DNA of 5,299 nucleotides from Chitinophagales bacterium. Lineage in GTDB: Bacteria > Bacteroidota > Bacteroidia > Chitinophagales > CAIODY01. Below, piece after piece: positions 1 to 5,240 of the stretch. The stretch spans positions 1-5,299 of the forward strand of contig JAHEYX010000237.1 in NCBI GenBank assembly GCA_023251415.1, written 5' to 3'. Every line of letters begins with the position of its first letter. Positions within the stretch are counted from its first letter, which is position 1. The notes below the pieces were generated by a model. The model saw nothing but the letters and a program-made list of their open reading frames with translations, was not told the DNA's origin and did not search any database. A program made the position numbers and the translations under genes.

Positions 1-568
1 CTGCATTATAATTTTCCAAATGGAAGCACAAGTAGGTTGCCAATACCTTATAATTAGCCACTGCAGGCACTTGTGTGAGCAATTGTTTGATTTCGGAGGC
101 GAAATAGAATCGACCGTTATAATTCGTATAATGAAACGGTTTAACTCCAAATCGATCGACACTACAAAACAATTGATTGCTGCTTTGATCGTGCAGGGCA
201 AATGACCACATCCCGTTAAAACGTTTTACACAAGCCGTACCCCATGCCCGATACGCAACGGCAATAACTTCAGTATCACTTTGGGTAGTGAAAGTATACC
301 CTAGTTCAATAAGTTCTTTTCTTAATTCGATGTAATTGTAGATGGCACCGTTAAACACAACCACTGTTGAATCAGCAAGAAAGGGCTGTTGAGCTGCAGC
401 GCTTAAATCAATAATAGCTAAGCGATTATGCCCTAAATGAATGCCATTACTACAGTAAGTTCCGTGCCCATCTCTACCACGATGCACTGCAATGGCAAGC
501 ATTTGATTGAGTTGTGCCTCCAATGATCCGCTCGCATTCCAATCGATAATACCGGCAATGGCACACAT
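1..568 (-). CDS. asnB: AsnB-like asparagine synthase (glutamine-hydrolysing), N-terminal part, cut by window edge
   Basis: The 189 visible codons encode a class II glutamine amidotransferase (Ntn) domain of the AsnB family, which releases ammonia from glutamine for a C-terminal ATP-dependent synthetase domain that would lie beyond the left edge. Visible motifs are the nucleophile Cys2 directly after the start Met (MCAIAGI), NRLAIIDL at 48-55, FNGAIYNY at 72-79, SDTEV at 97-101, FNGMWSFALHD at 117-127, DRFGVKP at 138-144 and FASEIK at 156-161. The ATG at 566-568 is chosen because Cys2 must follow it and an in-frame TAG lies one codon upstream. Three signature positions differ from the usual family sequence: Ala3 for Gly, Arg32 for Pro in RGPD, and Ala75 for Glu in NGEIYN. 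It lies 33 nt downstream of the oxidoreductase, at the end of the visible cluster. In glycan clusters AsnB homologues such as WbpS are linked to amidation of uronic acids, so it need not make free asparagine. Family assignment is secure; the substrate is not. Confidence 0.93.
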   Translation of the reverse strand, partial: MCAIAGIIDWNASGSLEAQLNQMLAIAVHRGRDGHGTYCSNGIHLGHNRLAIIDLSAAAQQPFLADSTVVVFNGAIYNYIELRKELIELGYTFTTQSDTEVIAVAYRAWGTACVKRFNGMWSFALHDQSSNQLFCSVDRFGVKPFHYTNYNGRFYFASEIKQLLTQVPAVANYKVLATYLCFHLENYNA

Positions 569-601
569 AGGCTACTAAGTAAAGCAATTAGAAAAAACCA
601 A

Positions 602-1615
602 TTACTTGGCTTTCAAAGCGTAAATACGTTCAATTATTTCTACTACTTTCAAACCTTCTAAAGCGTTTGTAGTAGCAGTTGATTTACCTTGTAAGGTATC
701 AATAACATTTTCAATAACGTAGTGGTGATTGGCTGCACTGCCTTTATAAGCACCATAATCATTTGGTGGATTAGAAGGCGGTAATTCAGGCATTTCGTAA
801 TCTTTTACATGACAGAATTCAACTTTATCCATGTATTGCCCTCCTACTTTGATACTTCCTTTTTCACCAATGATGGTCAAACTACTTTCCAGATTTTTAT
901 CCCAGTTGCTGGTTGAATAATTGAAAACGCCTAAACCACCATCATAAAAATCAAAGTTCACAGCGCCTGAATCTTCAAATGGGGTGTACGCATGATTAAA
1001 GTTTTCAAAACGGGCAGTAATATTTTTAATATCACCCAATAGCCAATACATAATATCTAAGAAATGGCTGAATTGTGTAAATAACGGACCGCCATCTAAA
1101 TCAAGCGTTCCTTTCCAACCTCCTTTTTTATAATAACGTTCATCACGGTTCCAATAGCAATTAATTTGAGCCATGTATATTTTGCCCAAACGACCTTCTG
1201 TTAAAACTTGTTTCAACCAAGCGCTTGGTGGACTATAGCGATTTTGCATCACACAAAACACATGTTTATGGGCTTGTAATGATTTGTAAATTACCTTTTC
1301 ACAATCTGCTTTAGTTAAACCCATAGGTTTTTCTACTACTACGTGACAGGCATTTTCCAAAGCCAAAATGGCGTGTTGAGCATGTAAACCGTTAGGCGTA
1401 CATACATTTATCACATCGGCTTTAATGCCGCTCGCAAAAAATTCTTCTGCAGAGTTAAAAAACGGGCAACCAAAAGTGCTTTCAATATCAGCTTTCAACG
1501 TGGCATTGCAATCAATTCCGGCTACTAATTCAGCCCATTCATTATTTTTAATCATTTGAGCGTGGCGTTTTCCAATATGACCAAGCCCGATAACAGCAAA
1601 TTTAATTTTACTCAT
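602..1615 (-). CDS. Gfo/Idh/MocA family NAD(P)-dependent oxidoreductase, WlbA/WbpB-like
   Basis: This is a 337-residue cytosolic sugar dehydrogenase. The N-terminal Rossmann fold shows VIGLGHIGKRH at 8-18 for dinucleotide binding, then NVCTPNGLH at 70-78 and the family EKP motif at 95-97, whose Lys is the usual catalytic residue. The C-terminal part has QNRYSP at 124-129, a WNR..YYKKGGWKGT stretch at 155-170 and LDGGPLFTQFSHFLD at 173-187, with His184 in the usual catalytic position. This combination resembles WlbA/WbpB, which oxidise C3 of UDP-GlcNAc uronic acid on the way to 2,3-diamino-uronic acids. The ATG at 1613-1615 is preferred over an ATG 18 nt further upstream, because it places the Rossmann strand right at the N-terminus and gives an 8-nt overlap (ATGAGTAA) with the preceding stop, suggesting translational coupling. 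No aminotransferase or acetyltransferase partner is visible here. Another nucleotide-sugar substrate is possible. Confidence 0.9.
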   Translation of the reverse strand: MSKIKFAVIGLGHIGKRHAQMIKNNEWAELVAGIDCNATLKADIESTFGCPFFNSAEEFFASGIKADVINVCTPNGLHAQHAILALENACHVVVEKPMGLTKADCEKVIYKSLQAHKHVFCVMQNRYSPPSAWLKQVLTEGRLGKIYMAQINCYWNRDERYYKKGGWKGTLDLDGGPLFTQFSHFLDIMYWLLGDIKNITARFENFNHAYTPFEDSGAVNFDFYDGGLGVFNYSTSNWDKNLESSLTIIGEKGSIKVGGQYMDKVEFCHVKDYEMPELPPSNPPNDYGAYKGSAANHHYVIENVIDTLQGKSTATTNALEGLKVVEIIERIYALKAK

Positions 1616-2687
1616 TATTTTTTCGTTTAACAAGATAACTAACTAAAACAGACAATAAAATTGCAACAACTAAAATGATGCTCATTAAATAACTTATTGC
1701 AATACTTTGAAAGGAAAAGATGAATACGATAAATATAACGTTAATCAACCCCAAAATAAATGTGGTTTCTAAGTGCGTTAAGCCTAAACGTAATAATTGG
1801 TGGTGGATGTGTAATTTATCAGCCATAAAAGGCGATTGACCTTTAGAAAGACGTAAGGCGAAAACGCGCATTAAGTCAAATAAAGGAATAATCATGATAC
1901 CGAAGGCTAATACAGGGGCTGATTGCAAGCGGTGGCTTTCAGCAGCCAAATGGTTCATATTGATGAATTGCAAGGTGAGCACCGCAATAATAGTTCCGAT
2001 TAATAAGGAGCCGGTATCACCCATAAAAATACGAGCAGGTGTAATATTATAGCGCAAAAATGCCAATATTGAACCCATGATAGCCATGCTCAAAATCAGC
2101 GGTTGAATAAATCCGGCTTTATAAAACCAGGCTGCATAGGCCGAAGTAACAATAAACCCAATAGTTCCGGCTAAGCAATCAATACCGTCAATCAAATTAA
2201 ACGAATTGACAATCACCATAATAGTTAAAATACTGAATCCAATGCTTAATTCATAACTCAATTCATGCACACCAAACAAACCACCCATTGTTGTTATACG
2301 AATATCACCCGCCCATACAATAATCATTGCAGAAACAAACTGTCCTAAAAATTTAGAATACGGGGAAAGTATAATTATATCATCCTTAATACCCAGAAAA
2401 AAAAGAATCATGGCCGCTGCAACCACATATTGTCGGGAAACGAACTCACTGCCATCGGTAAACAATAACACTGAAATTATTGATCCCGCAAAAATGGCTA
2501 AACCACCTAATGTTGGCACAACACGCTTATGTAATTTGCGATAATCATCCGGTTCATCAAATAAGTGCTTTAAGCGAGCTACTTGAATTATGGATGGTAT
2601 GGATACTAATGTGATTAAAAATGCACATCCAAATGCTAGTATGGGAAATAATAACTGTGGGGATTCAAATTGCAATAACCTGTTCAA
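1608..2687 (-). CDS. wecA: WecA/MraY-like polyprenyl-phosphate GlcNAc-1-phosphate transferase
   Basis: This 359-residue polytopic membrane protein belongs to the MraY/WecA superfamily, which transfers a HexNAc-1-phosphate from a UDP-sugar to undecaprenyl phosphate at the cytoplasmic membrane face and so starts a lipid-linked glycan. About ten or eleven hydrophobic segments span residues 11-351. Signature motifs are FDEPDDYRKLH at 43-53 followed by PTLGG, the Asp pair in GIKDD at 99-103, NSFNLIDGIDCLAG at 161-174 with the two conserved Asp, FMGDTGS at 221-227, and the cytosolic KLHIHH at 291-296 that separates WecA/TagO/WbpL-type enzymes from MraY. All key acidic residues are present. The start codon appears to be TTG: an in-frame TAA lies 36 nt upstream, no ATG or GTG lies between, and the next in-frame Met is residue 93. 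It lies 60 nt after the sugar transferase, with a candidate promoter in that gap, and overlaps the oxidoreductase by 8 nt. The exact sugar is not determinable; the symbol denotes family. Confidence 0.9.
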   Translation of the reverse strand: MNRLLQFESPQLLFPILAFGCAFLITLVSIPSIIQVARLKHLFDEPDDYRKLHKRVVPTLGGLAIFAGSIISVLLFTDGSEFVSRQYVVAAAMILFFLGIKDDIIILSPYSKFLGQFVSAMIIVWAGDIRITTMGGLFGVHELSYELSIGFSILTIMVIVNSFNLIDGIDCLAGTIGFIVTSAYAAWFYKAGFIQPLILSMAIMGSILAFLRYNITPARIFMGDTGSLLIGTIIAVLTLQFINMNHLAAESHRLQSAPVLAFGIMIIPLFDLMRVFALRLSKGQSPFMADKLHIHHQLLRLGLTHLETTFILGLINVIFIVFIFSFQSIAISYLMSIILVVAILLSVLVSYLVKRKNNE

Positions 2688-2704
2688 TGGATAGTGTTTT
2701 GGCG

Positions 2705-2712
2705 CAAATATA
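2705..2712 (-). promoter_or_regulatory. Candidate Bacteroidota -7 promoter element (TATATTTG) for the WecA-like gene
   Basis: On the minus strand the 60-nt gap between the sugar transferase stop and the WecA-like start contains TATATTTG, an exact match to the TAnnTTTG -7 element of the Bacteroidota primary sigma factor. It ends 17 nt before the proposed TTG start codon, so a transcript starting about 5-7 nt after it would have a leader of only about 10-12 nt. The -33 element is weak: an ATTG lies 24 nt upstream, rather longer than the usual spacing. The match is short and could be chance in AT-rich DNA. Confidence 0.35.
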
Positions 2713-2747
2713 ATAATTCCTTAAAATAAAAGCGTTCAATTTCAATT

Positions 2748-3419
2748 TTAATGAAAAGGATTTGGTGGTAAGGTCTTATAAATGCGATAAACTAGCTTAT
2801 TATTTTTGAAAACAATGCTGTAAGCTGTCAAAAATAATATAACCAAGTCGGTTAAAAACGATTTATTGGCTTGATACCACATTTCTAATTGCCCTTTATA
2901 AGGATAAATGCGTTGGCGGTAATAATCGCGAGGATTTTCAAACTCTTTTTGACTTGACACCAATTGTTCTTCGTCTCTAAAAACTAATGATCCAATTCCG
3001 GTAATTCCCGGAACACTGTTATATACTTGTTGCTTTACTTCATCATTGTAATACTCAAAACTTACCGGCATTAATGGACGAGGACCAACAAGCGACATAT
3101 CACCCAATAATACATTGAACAACTGTGGGAGCTCATTCATTTTTGAAATACGCAAATATTTGCCTAAAGGCGTCACACGTGGATCATTACGCATCGTTAT
3201 ATCCCCGGTACCAATATTCGGAGAGTTTTTTAACATGGTGGCAAATTTCCAAATCTTAAAACGCCTGTTCTTGTAACCCACTCGATCTTGTCCGTACCAA
3301 ATTTCGCCTTCACCGGTGAGTTTTAAACCAATAATAATCGGAATAAGTAACGGGGAGAGCAATAAAATTACAAAAATCACAACCACTAAATCCAATAATC
3401 GCTTGAGTATAAAATACAT
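2748..3419 (-). CDS. Bacterial sugar transferase (monotopic phosphoglycosyl transferase, PglC/WbaP-like)
   Basis: This 223-residue protein contains the bacterial sugar transferase domain, which moves a sugar-1-phosphate from a nucleotide sugar to a polyprenyl phosphate. Residues 1-7 (MYFILKR) precede a hydrophobic segment at about 8-33, the expected re-entrant membrane helix, with SP at 22-23 near the family's Ser-Pro break. RVGYKNRRFKIWKFATM (46-62), NDPRVTPLGKYLR (78-90), MNELPQLFNVLLGDMSLVGPRP (94-115) and PGITG (137-141) are family blocks. It has the compact PglC-like size, without the extra N-terminal membrane domain of WbaP. A second hydrophobic stretch at about 188-204 is unusual for minimal PglC. 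The catalytic Asp-Glu dyad of characterised members reads Asn95-Glu96 here, and KFRTM reads KFATM; I recall both variants from related Bacteroidota proteins, so a distinct subfamily is likelier than a dead enzyme. It lies 24 nt after the glycosyltransferase gene. The sugar substrate is unknown. Confidence 0.9.
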   Translation of the reverse strand: MYFILKRLLDLVVVIFVILLLSPLLIPIIIGLKLTGEGEIWYGQDRVGYKNRRFKIWKFATMLKNSPNIGTGDITMRNDPRVTPLGKYLRISKMNELPQLFNVLLGDMSLVGPRPLMPVSFEYYNDEVKQQVYNSVPGITGIGSLVFRDEEQLVSSQKEFENPRDYYRQRIYPYKGQLEMWYQANKSFLTDLVILFLTAYSIVFKNNKLVYRIYKTLPPNPFH

Positions 3420-3443
3420 AGGTAATAATCTAATAATAACTAT

Positions 3444-4586
3444 TTAGTTCACATGAGCCAATTTTCGAATGCCATTGGTGATGTGCTCCCAAAGATATTT
3501 TTTCTTTTCTGCTTTAACACCATTAATTAAATTTTCTTCTAAAGAATTAACGTAAAAATCAACAATAGCCTGAGCAATCGCATTGGATTCCGGACTTACA
3601 ACAAAACCTGCTTTACCATGCGGAACAATTTCGGGTAACCCCCCAACATTAGTAACCAGCATAGGTTTTTCGAAATGATACGCCATTTGTGAAATACCAC
3701 TTTGTGTTGCAGTTCGATATGGTTGAACGACTAAATCTGCTGCACCAAAATAATTTTTTACCGATTCATTCGGAATAAAATCGGTGTGAAGCAATAGCGC
3801 GTTTTTTAATTGATATTTATCAATCAAATTATCGTAATAACTGCGATCTTCATAAAACTCGCCGGCAATCAATAATTTTATATTTAGTTTAGCAACGCGT
3901 TCGTCAGCCATAGCTTCGAGCAATAAATCCAAGCCTTTATAGCGTCTGATAAATCCAAAAAACAAAATAACACGTTCTGTTGCATTAATGTCGAGCGCTT
4001 TGCGTGCAATAGACTTTTCAACTTGTTCTCCAAAATTATCATAGATTGGATGTGGAATAAACAGACAAGTTTTCTTTTGTGTAAACGTTTTTAAGTCGGC
4101 CTGCACCGATTCACTCATCGCAATAAACCCATCCACAGCTCCAATAAAATACTTGGTGAAGGCCTTGTCGCCGGGCCGATGCTCATGAGGAATCACATTA
4201 TCTAAAATACTAACGATGCGAGTTAGCTTATTGCTTTTGGCTAATCGTGCTATTGTTCCAAAACAGGGTCCCATAAAGGGTAGCCAAAACTTAACGATAA
4301 GTATGTCCGCATTTTCACGCTTTATTTCCCATCCTACTTTTAGCCAATTAAAAGGATTAATAGAATTTACTCGAACTTTAATTTGCAAATTGGCAGGGGC
4401 TGGATCGGTTGCATATTGTGACGAACCCGGAAAAAGAAAATTCGGATATTGCAACGTAAAGGTATAGATGATAACTTCGTATCCTTCTTGTTGAAGTTGC
4501 ATAGCCAATCGCTCGTTATAAGCTGCTAATCCCCCTCTAAGCGGATGTGCTGTTCCAAGTATGATTATTTTCTTTTTGGCTTCCAT
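3444..4586 (-). CDS. GT4-type (GT-B fold) glycosyltransferase
   Basis: This 380-residue protein has the layout of a GT-B glycosyltransferase, which adds a sugar from a nucleotide-sugar donor to a lipid-linked or similar acceptor at the inner face of the membrane. The N-terminal acceptor domain begins KKKIIILGTAHPLRGGLAAYNERLA (4-28), with the glycine-rich loop and following helix, and includes a conserved block at 100-112 (FWLPFMGPCFGTI) and IPHEHRPGD (132-140). The C-terminal donor domain begins near 205 with ILFFGFIRRYKGLDLLLEA (207-225), where Arg214/Arg215 and Lys217 match the usual phosphate-binding position, and ends with PYRTATQSGISQ (289-300) and VTNVGGLPEIV (311-321). The usual E-X7-E pair is not evident: the TQSGISQMAYHFEKP stretch takes its place. 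There is no signal peptide and no transmembrane segment. The ATG is the first after an in-frame TAA. It is the first gene of the visible cluster and directly abuts a tandem repeat array. Acceptor and donor are not determinable. Confidence 0.9.
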   Translation of the reverse strand: MEAKKKIIILGTAHPLRGGLAAYNERLAMQLQQEGYEVIIYTFTLQYPNFLFPGSSQYATDPAPANLQIKVRVNSINPFNWLKVGWEIKRENADILIVKFWLPFMGPCFGTIARLAKSNKLTRIVSILDNVIPHEHRPGDKAFTKYFIGAVDGFIAMSESVQADLKTFTQKKTCLFIPHPIYDNFGEQVEKSIARKALDINATERVILFFGFIRRYKGLDLLLEAMADERVAKLNIKLLIAGEFYEDRSYYDNLIDKYQLKNALLLHTDFIPNESVKNYFGAADLVVQPYRTATQSGISQMAYHFEKPMLVTNVGGLPEIVPHGKAGFVVSPESNAIAQAIVDFYVNSLEENLINGVKAEKKKYLWEHITNGIRKLAHVN

Positions 4587-4657
4587 GCTGCAAATAGACG
4601 AACTTTTTTTGAATTAATTCAATTAGGGAATAGATTACCCCAAATAGGAAATTACAA

Positions 4658-4670
4658 CCGAGCAATTCGG
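4658..4670. repeat. Small hairpin in unit 1 (CCGAG-CAA-TTCGG)
   Basis: A 5-bp stem with a CAA loop; the innermost pair would be G-U in RNA. It corresponds in position to the perfect hairpin in unit 2. Short, so it could be chance. Confidence 0.4.
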
Positions 4671-4779
4671 AATTGAATCATTACAAACCTTGACTGGAAA
4701 ATTGGTATTAATTGCTTGAATGTTTTGAGCAAATTGTTAAATCATCCTCGTCTCGAATACTTCGCTTGATAACTTTTGT

Positions 4780-4792
4780 TCAAAATTTTTGA
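4780..4792. repeat. 13-bp palindrome in unit 1 (TCAAAA-T-TTTTGA)
   Basis: A perfect 6-bp inverted repeat with one central base, at the same offset in all three units just before GAGCTTCGAA. It resembles a dimeric protein-binding site in form, but no binding protein can be named. Confidence 0.5.
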
Positions 4793-4870
4793 GCTTCGAA
4801 TTGAAATGACCTAACCCCGCGTTACATCGTACCTATTAAGTAATTGTATTTGACCTATTACCTAATTACC

Positions 4871-4885
4871 TCCGAGCAACTCGGA
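4871..4885. repeat. Small hairpin in unit 2 (TCCGAG-CAA-CTCGGA)
   Basis: A perfect 6-bp inverted repeat around a 3-nt loop. It is at the same offset as the unit 1 hairpin, with a C where unit 1 has T, so pairing is kept. In unit 3 the left arm reads CAGCG and pairing is lost. Confidence 0.45.
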
Positions 4886-4994
4886 ATTGAGTCATTTCAA
4901 GTCTCTACTGAAAAATTGGTATTAATTGCTTAACTGTTTTGAGCAAATTGGTCAAATCATCCTTGTTTCGAATACCTTGCATGATACCTTTTGG

Positions 4995-5007
4995 TCAAAA
5001 CTTTTGA
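4995..5007. repeat. 13-bp palindrome in unit 2 (TCAAAA-C-TTTTGA)
   Basis: A perfect copy of the palindrome with a different central base, 215 bp from the unit 1 copy. Confidence 0.5.
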
Positions 5008-5025
5008 GCTTCGAATTGAAATGAC

Positions 5026-5240
5026 CTAACCCCGAATTGCATCAATTCAAATGGGTAATTGCATTTGCCTTAATAGGGAATTGCATCAGCGCAATTCGGA
5101 ATTGTATCAGTTCAATGTACGAATGCAAAATTGTCAGTTAATGCTTGGATGTTTTGAGCAAATTGGTCAAATCATCCATGTCTCGAATCCCCCGCTTGAT
5201 ACCTTTTTGTCAATAATTTTGAGCTTCGAATAGAAATTGC
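5026..5240. repeat. Tandem repeat unit 3
   Basis: The third unit is about 215 bp. Its first part carries a clear 22-bp spaced series of AATTGC words. Its core is more diverged from units 1 and 2 (TTGTCAGTTAATGC in place of TTGGTATTAATTGC), but GTTTTGAGCAAATTGGTCAA and GAGCTTCGAAT are retained. Confidence 0.85.
5210..5222. repeat. 13-bp palindrome in unit 3 (TCAATA-A-TTTTGA), one mismatch
   Basis: The third copy keeps the right arm exactly and has a single mismatch in the left arm, 215 bp from the unit 2 copy. Confidence 0.4.

Larger units (their letters stand above)
4599..4810. repeat. Tandem repeat unit 1
   Basis: This unit is nearest the glycosyltransferase gene. It opens with CGAACTTTTTTTGAATTAAT, which matches the start of the partial fourth unit 642 bp away better than it matches units 2 and 3. 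It contains the GAGCAATTCGG landmark, the GTTTTGAGCAAATTG landmark and the palindrome near its end. Similarity to the units may extend a few bases closer to the gene (AAATAGACGAAC compared with AAATTGCCGAAC at the unit 3/4 junction), so the exact border is uncertain. Confidence 0.85.
4811..5025. repeat. Tandem repeat unit 2
   Basis: The second unit is about 215 bp and is closest to unit 1 in its core (about 4917-5034, including the shared GACCTAACCCCG end). Its first part differs markedly, with CTATTACCTAATTACC in place of the GGGAATTGCAT-like text of unit 3. It holds the strongest version of the small hairpin and of the palindrome. Confidence 0.85.

Noticed and set aside
20..205. Plus-strand open reading frame of 61 codons
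   Set aside because: It is antisense to the amidotransferase domain of the AsnB-like gene, whose motifs continue through the same bases.
569..601. Rho-independent terminator between the oxidoreductase and the AsnB-like gene
   Set aside because: There is a T-run on the minus strand but no preceding GC-rich stem; the genes appear co-transcribed.
1616..1633. Longer start for the oxidoreductase (six extra codons)
   Set aside because: It would lengthen the overlap with the WecA-like gene to 26 nt and add residues before a Rossmann strand that normally starts almost at the N-terminus.
4216..4467. Plus-strand open reading frame of 83 codons
   Set aside because: It is fully antisense to the well-supported glycosyltransferase gene and its translation has no recognisable features.
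4587..4660. Promoter for the cluster just upstream of the glycosyltransferase
   Set aside because: TCTATTTG near the start codon misses the invariant A of TAnnTTTG and would put the transcription start at or inside the ATG; CCTATTTG further up also fails.
5051..5233. Plus-strand open reading frame of 60 codons inside the array
   Set aside because: It lies within repeat unit 3; the 214-215 bp spacing shifts frame between units and the other units do not keep it open, so it is a chance opening.
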